In this document: in pieces, positions 20,215 to 29,227 of the stretch
Layout: each line of letters starts with the position of its first letter
Numbering within the stretch: the stretch's first letter is position 1
Origin: Vibrio mediterranei
GTDB lineage: Bacteria; Pseudomonadota; Gammaproteobacteria; Enterobacterales; Vibrionaceae
DNA length: 64,000 bases
Direction of reading: 5' to 3'
Assembly (NCBI RefSeq): GCF_900088415.1
Contig: NZ_FLLQ01000004.1
Location: 124,001 to 188,000, forward strand
The notes under the pieces: generated by a model
Told to the model about the DNA's origin: nothing
What the model saw: only the letters and a program-made list of their open reading frames with translations
Databases searched by the model: none
Program-made: the position numbers and the translations under genes

Positions 20215-21852
20215 TTAGCTCGCTTTCGATGTGTCTTTATCACCATCAATGAGCTGATATTGGACTTTAATAGCATCCGCTATTTTCTCAGCCACCATAA
20301 TAGTGGGTGCATTGGTATTGCCTCCGATTAAAGTAGGCATAATGGACGCATCCACTACTCTAAGATTTGCCAGACCATAGACAGACAGTTCACTATTTAC
20401 CACTGCCAAAGGGTCGTCTTCGGTACCCATTTTGCACGTCCCAACCGGGTGATACTGAGTATCAGCACGATTACGGATATCTTGCTCAATTGCGGCGTCA
20501 TCGTCAGGGTCGACAGGATAGAAACTCGCTCCGCGAACGTCATCAAACGCCTCACTTTGCAGCATCTGATACTGTTTTTTCCAACCTTTGATCATCACTC
20601 TCATATCGTCAGGATCTTGGAAGAAAGTAGGGTCGATACTTGGAACGTCGTAAGGGTCGGCGCTATTTAGGGTTACCGTGCCGGTACTTTTCGGCCTAAG
20701 TAGCGTTACGTGAGAACTGAATCCATGGCTCATGTGGATTTTTCGAGCATGATCGTCCACCACCGCTACGACGAAGACAAACTCTAAGTCAGGCACATCG
20801 ACGTCGATATCGGAGTACAAAAACCCGATACCTTCGGCGAAATTACTGCTGAGCTTGCCTTGACGCTGCTTGAACCATTGAGGCACTGCTTTACTAGCCT
20901 CCGACGCCATTTTTAGTGATACACCAAAGGTGTCACGTTTGGCCGTAGTTCGGTATGAGTGCACCAAGTCGATATGGTCTTGCAGGTTCTTACCTACTCC
21001 CGCCAAGTCATGCACTTGGTCGATACCATGTTTGTCTAGCTCTTGCTTAGGACCGACTCCTGATAGCAACAGCACTTGCGGAGTACCAAACGCACCAGCG
21101 CTTAGAATGACTTCTTTATTGCAGTAAATTTGGAAACGCTGCCCTTTCATTCCATACTCTACACCAATCGCTCGCTTTCCATCGAACAACACCTTATGCG
21201 TGGTGGCTTTGGTGAGCACGGTTAAGTTCGGACGATTAAGGTTTGGCGTTAAGTAAGCTTTTGCCGCACTGCACCTCTCACCGTTTAATTGTGTCACCTG
21301 CGTTTGCATAGCACCGAACTGTTCAGCACCGTTCACGTCATGGTTGGTCGGCACGCCAATTGACTCGCACGCTGATAGGTATCTTTCCACCATTGGGCTA
21401 GGTGATCGCAAGTCAGCGACGTTCAGCGGCCCACCTTGGCCATGAAATTCATCGTGATGAACTTCATTGTTTTCTGCTTTTTTGAAATACGGTAGACACT
21501 CATCGTAGCTCCAGCCTTCATTCCCTAATGATGCCCAAAGATCATAGTCATAACGGTGACCACGTGCATACATCATGGCATTGATTGAGCTCGAACCACC
21601 CAAGGTCTTCCCTCTGGGTTGATAACCCTTACGACCATTGAGTCCAGGCTGAGGAACGGTTTCAAACCCCCAGTTGTTGATTTTGGTTGGCATCATCACA
21701 ACACAGCCAACGGGCGTATGAATAAACGGACTGGTATCTTTACCTCCGGCTTCTAGCAAACAAACATTCACAGTAGGGTCTTCTGATAGCCTTGAAGCAA
21801 GCACGCAACCTGCTGAACCACCACCGACAATAATGAAATCATAGCTGTCCAT
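20215..21852 (-). CDS. GMC-family FAD alcohol dehydrogenase (AlkJ/BetA-like)
   Basis: Flavoprotein of 545 aa. The ADP-binding motif IIVGGGSAGCVLASRLSE is at residue 7, the GMC signature GKTLGGSSSINAMMYARG near 84, the second signature GAFGTPQVLLLSGVGP near 254, and the active-site pair His (YHPVGTCKMG) and Asn (GNTNAPTIMVAEKIADAI) is near the C-terminus. Choline dehydrogenases look similar, but the neighbours (acyl-CoA ligase, aldehyde dehydrogenase) point to a fatty or medium-chain alcohol. It overlaps the ligase gene by 14 bases. Confidence 0.88.
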   Translation of the reverse strand: MDSYDFIIVGGGSAGCVLASRLSEDPTVNVCLLEAGGKDTSPFIHTPVGCVVMMPTKINNWGFETVPQPGLNGRKGYQPRGKTLGGSSSINAMMYARGHRYDYDLWASLGNEGWSYDECLPYFKKAENNEVHHDEFHGQGGPLNVADLRSPSPMVERYLSACESIGVPTNHDVNGAEQFGAMQTQVTQLNGERCSAAKAYLTPNLNRPNLTVLTKATTHKVLFDGKRAIGVEYGMKGQRFQIYCNKEVILSAGAFGTPQVLLLSGVGPKQELDKHGIDQVHDLAGVGKNLQDHIDLVHSYRTTAKRDTFGVSLKMASEASKAVPQWFKQRQGKLSSNFAEGIGFLYSDIDVDVPDLEFVFVVAVVDDHARKIHMSHGFSSHVTLLRPKSTGTVTLNSADPYDVPSIDPTFFQDPDDMRVMIKGWKKQYQMLQSEAFDDVRGASFYPVDPDDDAAIEQDIRNRADTQYHPVGTCKMGTEDDPLAVVNSELSVYGLANLRVVDASIMPTLIGGNTNAPTIMVAEKIADAIKVQYQLIDGDKDTSKAS

Positions 21853-23401
21853 CGACTGCCTCCATCACATCCAATGGATGCAGTTCGCGTTTCAAGATCT
21901 TTCCTGTTGCCGTCATTGGCAGTGATGCTCGAATAAATACACGGCGTGGATATTTGTAATCAGCAAGTTGACTACGGCACCACGCTACCAAGGTTTCGCC
22001 ATCACTGGTGCAGTTTTCATGCAACACTACGTGAGCATGAATTTCCTCACCAAGTCGCTCATCATGCTCACCGACAACAGCCACCATTTCTACATCCGGA
22101 TGACACATCAGTACTTCTTCAATCTCACGTGGATAGACGTTATAGCCACCGCGAATGATCATATCTTTCACTCTATCGACAATGAATAAGTTGCCGTGCT
22201 CATCAAGTCGTCCAATATCACCACTCCAGAACCAACCATCACGTAACGCTTCTGCACTGGCTTCGGCTCTGCCGTAATAGCCTTTCATAACACTTGGGCT
22301 CTTAATGCACACTTCTCCTAACTCTCCAATAGGCAGCGCATTACCTTGAACATCAGATATCTTAATCATATGACCGCATAACGGCTGACCTACACTACCT
22401 GGTAAGCGGTCACCGTCGATATGATTGAAAGTAGCAACGGGCGCCGTTTCCGATAAGCCATAGCCTTCCAAGACAGGTAACTCAAAGCGCGATTCGAACT
22501 GACGAATCACCTCTACTGGCATGGACGCCCCACCAGAAACACCCAGTCTCAAGCTATGTTTAACCTGTTCAGATTGCTCTGGTAATTGGTCACCCACCGT
22601 CAACAGAGCGATATACATGGTGGGTACACCCGCAAAGACACTAACTTTGTGGTCGATGATTTGTTGAATAACCAACTTAGGATCAAAGCGAGGAATGAGC
22701 ACAATCGACGACCCCGTAAGCACACTGGCGTTCATCATGACGGTTTGACCAAAACTGTGAAATAAAGGTAGGGTCGCCATCGTGGTATCGCTGTACTCTA
22801 GTCGCATTAAATACTGAGAAGACATTGCGTTTGCCAGCATATTAGAGTGAGAAAGCTCTGCGCCTTTCGGTTGTCCTGTCGTACCCGACGTATAAAGAAT
22901 GACTGCAGTATCGTCCCCTTGCATTGCTGCAGATTCAAACACTTGCGGCGGTTGTTGCAACCACTGCTCTAATGAGTGTTCACTCTCATCAGCTGTCATT
23001 ATGGGTATGAAGTGTTCACAGCTGTCCACTTGAGAAAAGCCCAATCGTCCGTATTGCTCACTTGGCTCCATGTCTTGGTTTTCAAAACAGAAATACGCTT
23101 TAGCATCAGAGTCTTGCAAGTGGTAGGCGATCTCCCGATTCTTAAACAGCGTGTTGAGCGGCACGACCACGCAGCCTGCCTTTAAAATTCCGTAATAAGC
23201 GATGGGGAAATAGGTAACATTAGGACACGAAAGCGCCACTTTGTCCCCTTGTTCTAAGCCAAGTTGCTTGAGGTTGTGAGCAACAGTGCTAGCCGCACTC
23301 TCCAGTTGTTGATAGCTGATCTCCTCTGCGCCCATTCTGAGAGCAGTTTTGTCCGGGAAGAGCGCAGCACTGCGCTCAAGATTAACAGCAAGGTTATGCA
23401 T
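21839..23401 (-). CDS. Acyl-CoA synthetase (AMP-forming)
   Basis: ANL-superfamily ligase, 520 aa. Motifs: ILYTSGTTGQPKGAELSH (ATP-binding, about residue 170), GYGLSETAPV, SGDIGRLDEHGNLFIVDRVKDMIIRGGYNVYP (hinge), and the catalytic Lys in TATGKILKREL near the end. It would activate a carboxylic acid with ATP and CoA. In this operon the acid is the likely product of the dehydrogenases on either side, as AlkK does for alkane-derived acids. AGGAG precedes the ATG by 7 bases. Confidence 0.88.
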   Translation of the reverse strand: MHNLAVNLERSAALFPDKTALRMGAEEISYQQLESAASTVAHNLKQLGLEQGDKVALSCPNVTYFPIAYYGILKAGCVVVPLNTLFKNREIAYHLQDSDAKAYFCFENQDMEPSEQYGRLGFSQVDSCEHFIPIMTADESEHSLEQWLQQPPQVFESAAMQGDDTAVILYTSGTTGQPKGAELSHSNMLANAMSSQYLMRLEYSDTTMATLPLFHSFGQTVMMNASVLTGSSIVLIPRFDPKLVIQQIIDHKVSVFAGVPTMYIALLTVGDQLPEQSEQVKHSLRLGVSGGASMPVEVIRQFESRFELPVLEGYGLSETAPVATFNHIDGDRLPGSVGQPLCGHMIKISDVQGNALPIGELGEVCIKSPSVMKGYYGRAEASAEALRDGWFWSGDIGRLDEHGNLFIVDRVKDMIIRGGYNVYPREIEEVLMCHPDVEMVAVVGEHDERLGEEIHAHVVLHENCTSDGETLVAWCRSQLADYKYPRRVFIRASLPMTATGKILKRELHPLDVMEAVDGQL

Positions 23402-23426
23402 CCGAGGTCTCCTTGTAGGTGTACCA

Positions 23427-23444
23427 CGCCAGTAAATACTGGCG
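23427..23444 (-). promoter_or_regulatory. Intercistronic hairpin before the ligase gene
   Basis: CGCCAGTA-AA-TACTGGCG, perfect 8-bp arms without a T-run, in the 93-bp gap between the aldehyde dehydrogenase and ligase genes. Possible attenuator or mRNA-processing structure. Confidence 0.45.
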
Positions 23445-23494
23445 CGCCGAAGATTCTTAAAATGGTCCGTTGTTAGTGGATTAGGTTATTCGTG

Positions 23495-24976
23495 TTATTT
23501 TGAGGAATGGGTTTTGAGGTCTGGGTCTGGCTTACCAACAAATACGCGCAGCACCAACTTCTGAACAAGATTGCCGTAAGGCGGAGAAAAGAGCTGGATA
23601 GGAAACCACTCTCTCATTTGCAACACTGTGCGTGCATGGCTCAACTCACGAAAACCTTCTTCGCCGTGGTAGTTACCAATACCAGAGTTACCCACACCAC
23701 CAAATGGCACCGAATGGTTAAGTACATGCCAGCCCCAATCGTTTATGGTGACACCGCCACTATGAGTTTGATTTAGCAGCGCTTCTCGTTGCTGCTTGTT
23801 GTGACTAAACAGGTAACAAGCTAACGGCCTTGGGCGCTCAGTAATGTATTGCATCACATCATCAATTGACCGATAACTATGAACTGGCAATAACGGCCCA
23901 AAGATTTCTTCTTGGCAAATACGCATACTAGGATTGAGGTTGGTGGCGACAAAAAGCGGCATTTTTCGGCCTTCTCCCAGCGATAAGCACTGAGTAATAT
24001 TTGCCCCTTTGAGTCTTGCGTCTTCCAACAGAGCAATAAATCTTTGGTATTGTGCATCGTCCACCAATGACGTGTAGTCTGCGTTGTCTTTAATCTCCCC
24101 GTACATCTTGATGTGAGCTTGTTTTAGCGCTTCTACAAATGCATCGACCTTGCCTTCTGGAACAAACGCATAATCCGGAGCGATACAAATCTGTCCTGAG
24201 TTAAAGCCTTTGCCATGAGCAATACGGCTTGCTGCTTTCTCAATATCGTAGTCATCAAAAACCACCACCGGAGACTTTCCGCCCAACTCTAACGTCACAG
24301 GCGTTAGGTTAGCCGCCGCATTGGCCATTATGGTTTTGCCGCTATTTGGTGAGCCGGTAAAGACCAGATGGTCAAACGGCAAGTGAGAGATTTCCATCGC
24401 TTCTGGATGCGTACCATCAACAATTCTGACTAGATCTGGCGCGTATATCTCGGCCAACATTTTTCGCAGAGCCTTTGTGGTTGCCGGACAGTTAGGCGGC
24501 ATCTTAATCATGCAGCGATTACCTGCTGCCAACGCAGTAATCATCGGGCCAATAGAAAGATAAAGCGGAAAGTTCCAAGGACAGATAATCCCCACCACAC
24601 CTTTTGGTTGATAGCGAACCTGTAACTTATTGCCTTTAAACAACCATTCCGTTGGGCGACTTTTCGATTTCATCCAGCTTTTCAAGTGGCGATTAACATG
24701 GTTGATATCGAGAATAGGTGCTAACACGTCAGCCATTAATGACTCGGTATGGCTGCGTCCGCCAAAGTCATCACTCATTGCCTCCGCTAATACCGATTGA
24801 TATCGCGTTAGCTGTGTTTTGAGAGCCTGCAATCTCTGTTTTCGCACAGCAAGTGAAGGGTTGGTCTCTTGTTGGTATGCGGTTTGAAGCTCAGAAAACC
24901 AAGTATTAAGCTCGCTCACTTCGACACTTTCGCATTCAGAACTTACATCTTTTACCCAATTAATCATTTCGCTCAT
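23495..24976 (-). CDS. Coniferyl-aldehyde-type aldehyde dehydrogenase
   Basis: NAD(P)-dependent dehydrogenase of 493 aa. PWNFPLYLSIGP lies in the cofactor site, GSPNSGKTIM holds the Rossmann turn, the general-base Glu is in VTLELGGKSP, and the nucleophile Cys is in NSGQICIAPDY. It is close to the coniferyl/long-chain aldehyde dehydrogenase branch. The C-terminal LVQKLVLRVFVGKP is amphipathic, perhaps membrane-associated. First gene of the minus-strand operon with the ligase and GMC dehydrogenase; it likely oxidises the aldehyde made by the latter. Confidence 0.88.
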   Translation of the reverse strand: MSEMINWVKDVSSECESVEVSELNTWFSELQTAYQQETNPSLAVRKQRLQALKTQLTRYQSVLAEAMSDDFGGRSHTESLMADVLAPILDINHVNRHLKSWMKSKSRPTEWLFKGNKLQVRYQPKGVVGIICPWNFPLYLSIGPMITALAAGNRCMIKMPPNCPATTKALRKMLAEIYAPDLVRIVDGTHPEAMEISHLPFDHLVFTGSPNSGKTIMANAAANLTPVTLELGGKSPVVVFDDYDIEKAASRIAHGKGFNSGQICIAPDYAFVPEGKVDAFVEALKQAHIKMYGEIKDNADYTSLVDDAQYQRFIALLEDARLKGANITQCLSLGEGRKMPLFVATNLNPSMRICQEEIFGPLLPVHSYRSIDDVMQYITERPRPLACYLFSHNKQQREALLNQTHSGGVTINDWGWHVLNHSVPFGGVGNSGIGNYHGEEGFRELSHARTVLQMREWFPIQLFSPPYGNLVQKLVLRVFVGKPDPDLKTHSSK

Positions 24977-25143
24977 TTATTAATCTCGCATTGAAATTTG
25001 CCTCATTACAACATTCTGATAACATTGAGCACAGGTTACATTGAGACAAAAAGCGGTGAAATTCGGACATTGTTCAGACATTGAGAGCCCACAATCACGC
25101 TAACTTATTGAAAGTCGCCTATTAACCTTTTTGGAGAAGTTGG

Positions 25144-26172
25144 ATGCAATACACGGCAGTTTATGAGCCAGATACTCAAGCTTGCGGGATTTTAGATCTT
25201 CAGCTTATGGCGCGTTATCTCGACAGTCGCTTTGCCACCGAATCATTATTTGAGGGAACGACCGTCACTTCTTCCCAACTCAATCAACCAGATACACAGC
25301 TCACTTTTGCTCAAAAGATGGCTATCTTCAGCAACGCACTCACTCAGACAAATGAAGCGGGTTTAGGGCTCCAAGTGGGTAAGCAAGCAAGGTTCAGTGA
25401 TTTTGGAGTGTTGGGTTATGCGGTGTTCAGCAGCAACACCATGCTTGATGCTCTTATGATGGGGTTTAAATACCTTCGTCTGGCCGGCCCAGTGCTTAAA
25501 AAGAAAATGTGGGTCGAAGGTAATGTCGGTTATTTTCGCGCCGAGCAACTTATCGATTTAGACGAACTACTGCCGTTTTGCTCCGAGTACTGGTTCACTG
25601 CCATTCAAAATTTGTGTGAAGAGGTAATGCAGCAGCCGTTCCCGTCGACATTGATTAAATTCCCCTTCCCTGAGCCAGAATATGGTCACTTATACGAGCA
25701 AGTTTTTCATTGCCCCATTGAGTTCGATAGTGATTGTTTGGAATGGCAGTTTGACGCTACGGTACTTTACGAGCCTCTGCCTGCTGCCAATGCAATGACG
25801 CTGAAAATGTGTTTGAAGTCTTGTGATGAAATGCTGGAAAAAGCCGAAGGCGGTACCAGTTTGCAAGAGAAAATCAGCCAGATATTTATCGAACGTCTAG
25901 GCAACTATCCATCCATTGAAGTCTTGTCTTCCGAGTTGGGCATGTCATCACGTACGCTGCGCCGTCATTTGAAAGCAGAAGGGACCAGCTATCAACAGGT
26001 GCTTGATAATGTGCGCTATCGACTGGCCCGCCACTACCTGCTTACTACACAAATCACCATGGAAGAGATTTCAGAGCGAATTGGTTTTTCTGACAGTGCC
26101 AATTTTCGGCACGCATTTAGGAAATGGAGCGGGTGTTCGCCGAAGGAGTTTCGTAAGGCAGGTGAGCAATAG
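25144..26172 (+). CDS. AraC-family regulator of the alcohol-oxidation operon
   Basis: 342 aa. The N-terminal ligand-binding domain (about 20-210) is of the Arabinose_bd type found in OruR/ArgR-like regulators. The C-terminal double helix-turn-helix (about 245-340) contains SSELGMSSRTLRRHLKAEGTSYQQVL and ISERIGFSDSANFRHAFRKWSGCSPKEFR. It is divergent from the aldehyde dehydrogenase gene across 167 bp and is the probable activator of it. The effector is probably an alcohol, aldehyde or acid, which is inference. Confidence 0.88.
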   Translation: MQYTAVYEPDTQACGILDLQLMARYLDSRFATESLFEGTTVTSSQLNQPDTQLTFAQKMAIFSNALTQTNEAGLGLQVGKQARFSDFGVLGYAVFSSNTMLDALMMGFKYLRLAGPVLKKKMWVEGNVGYFRAEQLIDLDELLPFCSEYWFTAIQNLCEEVMQQPFPSTLIKFPFPEPEYGHLYEQVFHCPIEFDSDCLEWQFDATVLYEPLPAANAMTLKMCLKSCDEMLEKAEGGTSLQEKISQIFIERLGNYPSIEVLSSELGMSSRTLRRHLKAEGTSYQQVLDNVRYRLARHYLLTTQITMEEISERIGFSDSANFRHAFRKWSGCSPKEFRKAGEQ

Positions 26173-26195
26173 GTGCTCTACTGTTGTTCGTCTTA

Positions 26196-27596
26196 ATACA
26201 ACCCGTCATTTCCTTGAAAAAGGAAATCTCCTGCCACAAGTGAGTCCCTACCTTGTTCTCAAAAAGAAAACGAATGTTTGAGCTGTGTTGAAACTGTTTG
26301 AATGGAATAAAACAGTGAGTTCGGTGTGCGTTGGGAGTAGATTCCTGCTCGAAGGCAGGAATGACGGTGTGTTTGAGGACGGAAAGTACTCGAAAGTTCA
26401 AATAACCCGTCATTTCCTTGAAAAAGGAAACCTTCTGCCACAAGTGACTCCCCTACCTTGTTCTCAAAAAGAAAACGAATGTTTGAGCTGTGTTGAAACT
26501 GTTTGAATGGACTACAACAGTGAGTTCGGTGTGCGTTGTGAGTAGATTCCTGCTCGGAGGCAGGAATCACGGGGTGTTTGAGGACGGAAAGTGCTCGAAA
26601 ATTCAAATAACCCGTCATTTCCTTGAAAAAGGAAACCTTCTGCCACAAGTGACTACCCCTGCTTCTTCTCGAGAGGAAATCGAGCAATTGAGCTGTATTG
26701 AAAGTGTCTGAATGACCTCACATTAAGGCTTGGTGCGCGCTGGGAGTAGATTCCTGCTCGGAGGCAGGAATGACGCGGTGGTTGAGGACGGAGAATGCTA
26801 AGAAATTCAAATAACCCGTCATTTCCTTGAAAAAGGAAATCTCCTGCCACAAGTGACTCCCCTACCTTGTTCTCAAAAAGAAAACGAATGTTTGAGCTGT
26901 GTTGAAACTGTTTGAATGGAGTAAAACAGTGAGTTCGGTGTGCGTAGGGAGTAGATTCCTGCTCGGAGGCAGGAATGACGGTGTTTTTGAGGACGGAGAG
27001 TGCTCAGAAATTCAAATAACCCATCAATTCCTTGAAAAAGGAAATCTCCTGCCACAAGTGACTACCCCTGCTTCTTCTCGAGAGGAAATCGAGCAATTGA
27101 GCTGTATTGAAAGTGTCTGAATGACCTCACATTAAGGCTTGGTGCGCACTGTGAGTAGATTCCTGCTCGGAGGCAGGAGTGACGGGGTGTTTGAGGACGG
27201 AAAGTGCTCAAAAATTCAAATAACCCGTCATTTCCTTGAAAAAGGAAATCTCCTGCTACAAGTGACTACCCCTGCTTCTTCTCGAGAGGAAATCGAGCAA
27301 TTGAGCTGTATTGAAAGTGTCTGAATGACCTCACATTAAGGCTTGGTGCGCACTGTGAGTAGATTCCTGCTCGGAGGCAGGAATGACGGGGTGTTTGAGG
27401 ACGGAGAGTACTAAGAAATTCAAATAACCCGTCATTTCCTTGAAAAAGGAAATCTCCTGCCACAAGTGACTACCCCTGCTTCTTCTCGAGAGGAAATCGA
27501 GCAATTGAGCTGTATTGAAAGTGTCTGAATGACCTCACATTAAGGCTTGGTGCGCGCTGGGAGTAGATTCCTGCTCGGAGGCAGGAATGACGAGGT
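26196..27596 (+). repeat. Tandem array 1: seven ~204.5-bp units
   Basis: The phrase CCGTCATTTCCTTGAAAAAGG (or a near copy) recurs with its CGTCA at 26204, 26408, 26613, 26817, 27022, 27226 and 27430, a period of 204-205 bp. Each unit has two hairpins: ATTTCCTT-GAA-AAGGAAAT and ATTCCTGC-TCGGAG-GCAGGAAT. A variable segment of each unit comes in two versions. A contains CTACCTTGTTCTCAAAAAG; B contains CCTGCTTCTTCTCGAGAGG. The order is A-A-B-A-B-B-B. Short reading frames cross it in both directions, but they simply repeat with the unit and have no leaders; the array looks non-coding. Confidence 0.93.
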
Positions 27597-27668
27597 GTCT
27601 ACTGGCGGAATATTTAATTGTGGAAGATTTAAGAACAGGGCTCTCTAGCATAAGCGAGACATGGTAAT

Positions 27669-27697
27669 TAGACCCTGCTCGACGGCAGGAATGACGT
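27669..27697 (+). repeat. Single hairpin of the array type
   Basis: CCTGC-TCGACG-GCAGG followed by AATGACG, the same hairpin core as in the array units. It is isolated, about 75 bases after the last complete unit. Confidence 0.7.
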
Positions 27698-27786
27698 GCA
27701 CTTGAAGCAATTTCTAGTATGAAAAACATCCTCATTTATGCCTTCTAGACCAGAAAATCTCTAATTAAGCATGTTGTTATTAACAA

Positions 27787-27804
27787 TGTGATACCGGTTT
27801 CAAT
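27787..27804 (+). promoter_or_regulatory. Distal LacI-type operator
   Basis: TGATACC-GGTTTCA, a 14-bp dyad with one mismatch and a central CG, with half-sites matching those of the perfect palindrome 59 bp downstream. Confidence 0.6.
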
Positions 27805-27819
27805 TTTAACTAAATGGCA

Positions 27820-27848
27820 TTGCGTAAAAAAGAATCAGCACGTAAATT
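27820..27848 (+). promoter_or_regulatory. Possible promoter of the glycosylasparagine operon
   Basis: TTGCGT, 17 bases, then TAAATT: weak sigma-70 elements with ideal spacing. The -10 overlaps the proximal operator, as expected for repression. Confidence 0.4.
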
Positions 27849-27864
27849 GAAACTAGTTTCAATT
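27845..27864 (+). promoter_or_regulatory. Proximal LacI-type operator
   Basis: Perfect 20-bp palindrome AATTGAAACTAGTTTCAATT, placed between the possible -10 element and the AGGAG ribosome binding site of the first gene. The LacI-family gene at the end of the operon is the obvious candidate to bind it. Confidence 0.75.
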
Positions 27865-27877
27865 AGAAGGAGCTTCC

Positions 27878-28543
27878 GTGTTTGATATCTCGATAATGTA
27901 TCGATACTTAGACTCGTTTATAGAAGGATTTGCGATAACCGCTAGTATTAGCGTCGCTTCTATTATTGGTAGTTTTTGTATTGGTTTGCTGGTGATGTTT
28001 GCGTGTATTAGTCAGTCAAAAGTACTGTCTAAGACAGGCTATACCTACATAAATATATTTAGGAACATTCCTTTTATTGTGCAGGTGTTCTTTATTTTTT
28101 ATGGCTTACCTGAATTACGCATTTTCATTGATCCCTACACCACGGGAGTGTTGGCGCTTTCTATTGCAGTTGGTGCTTATTGTGCTGACGTGCTGCGCGC
28201 AGCAGTTCAGCAGGTCGATCGAGACGTGATCGAAGCCGCCCAATCTTTCGGCTTAAAACGCTTAACTATCTATAGAAAGATCATTCTTCCTATCGCGTTG
28301 CGTAACTCGATCAAACCGTTAGGTTCGATCTTTGTGAACCTAATTTTGACCACCTCTATTTTATCGACAGTAACACTTAACGAACTCACAGGAACCGCAA
28401 AAATCATTGCGGCGGAAACATTTAGACCCTTTGAAGTCTACTTCTTCTTATTACTGTTCTACTGCGTGCTGACGTACATCTTATCCATTCTTATCACTTT
28501 AGCGCACAAGCGACTAAATCGATTTTCTGAAGCGGGAGCATAG
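27878..28543 (+). CDS. Polar amino-acid ABC transporter permease 1
   Basis: HisM/GlnP-type permease, 221 aa, with about five membrane segments. NIFRNIPFIVQVFFIFYGLPELRIF is the family signature near residue 60, and the coupling loop is VIEAAQSFGLKRLTIYRKIILPIALR near 118. GTG start at 27878 with AGGAG 5 bases upstream. Two bases separate it from the second permease. First gene of the operon with glycosylasparaginase and CutC. Confidence 0.88.
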   Translation: MFDISIMYRYLDSFIEGFAITASISVASIIGSFCIGLLVMFACISQSKVLSKTGYTYINIFRNIPFIVQVFFIFYGLPELRIFIDPYTTGVLALSIAVGAYCADVLRAAVQQVDRDVIEAAQSFGLKRLTIYRKIILPIALRNSIKPLGSIFVNLILTTSILSTVTLNELTGTAKIIAAETFRPFEVYFFLLLFYCVLTYILSILITLAHKRLNRFSEAGA

Positions 28544-28545
28544 CA

Positions 28546-29217
28546 ATGTCTAGTAATGAATTTGTCCCCTATGACCTTATTGTTCTGCTTAGTGGTATCA
28601 GCGTTTCGTTAAAGGTGTTCTTGGTTTCTAGCTTGTTTGGCGGTTTGTTGGGTTTGGGGCTCGCGCTCTTTCGTCACTATCGATTCCCTCTATTGAGCCA
28701 GATTTCTGTTTTTGTGAGCGAGTTTCTTAAAAACTCCCCAGTTCTGGTTCAGCTGTTCCTGATCTACTTCGGCCTGCCGATTTTCCTCTCCATGGACATG
28801 TCGGCGGAACTAGCCGCCACTATCACGCTGACAGGCAATACGGCTGCATTTGTATCCGTCATTATTGTTACCGCAATGGCAGCGGTTGATAAAGGTCAGA
28901 TTGAAGCTGCACGCTCGTTTGGCATCTCTGAGATGGTGATTTTGAAGAAAATCATCACGCCTCAAGCGCTGCTGGTTGCCATTGCGCCACTCGTCGGTCT
29001 TGCGGTGAACCAACTTCAGGTAACGTCACTGGTCTCCGTTATCGGGGTTATGGACATTACCAAAGTCGGCGCCATTTTGAACCAACGTACGTGGCAGCCA
29101 TTTATTGTTTGGCCTGTCATCGGGCTGACCTACTTCGCCATGTCGATGGGCATCTCCAAGCTGGGCAGAAAGCTCGAGCTCTACTTACGAAAACATCAAA
29201 CTTGGTCTTTAGCATAA
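28546..29217 (+). CDS. Polar amino-acid ABC transporter permease 2
   Basis: 223 aa, partner of the preceding permease. It contains EFLKNSPVLVQLFLIYFGLPIFL and the coupling loop QIEAARSFGISEMVILKKIITPQAL. Five hydrophobic segments; inner membrane. Together with the ATPase and binding protein it makes a complete importer. Confidence 0.88.
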   Translation: MSSNEFVPYDLIVLLSGISVSLKVFLVSSLFGGLLGLGLALFRHYRFPLLSQISVFVSEFLKNSPVLVQLFLIYFGLPIFLSMDMSAELAATITLTGNTAAFVSVIIVTAMAAVDKGQIEAARSFGISEMVILKKIITPQALLVAIAPLVGLAVNQLQVTSLVSVIGVMDITKVGAILNQRTWQPFIVWPVIGLTYFAMSMGISKLGRKLELYLRKHQTWSLA

Positions 29218-29227
29218 GGTGAACCCC

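Noticed and set aside
26117..27463. Minus-strand frames through array 1 (RHSCLRAGIYS peptides)
   Set aside because: Same reasoning: they are translations of the tandem repeat, ending and restarting with each unit.
26196..27596. CRISPR array
   Set aside because: Units are over 200 bp and near-identical, with no short repeats separated by unique spacers and no cas genes.
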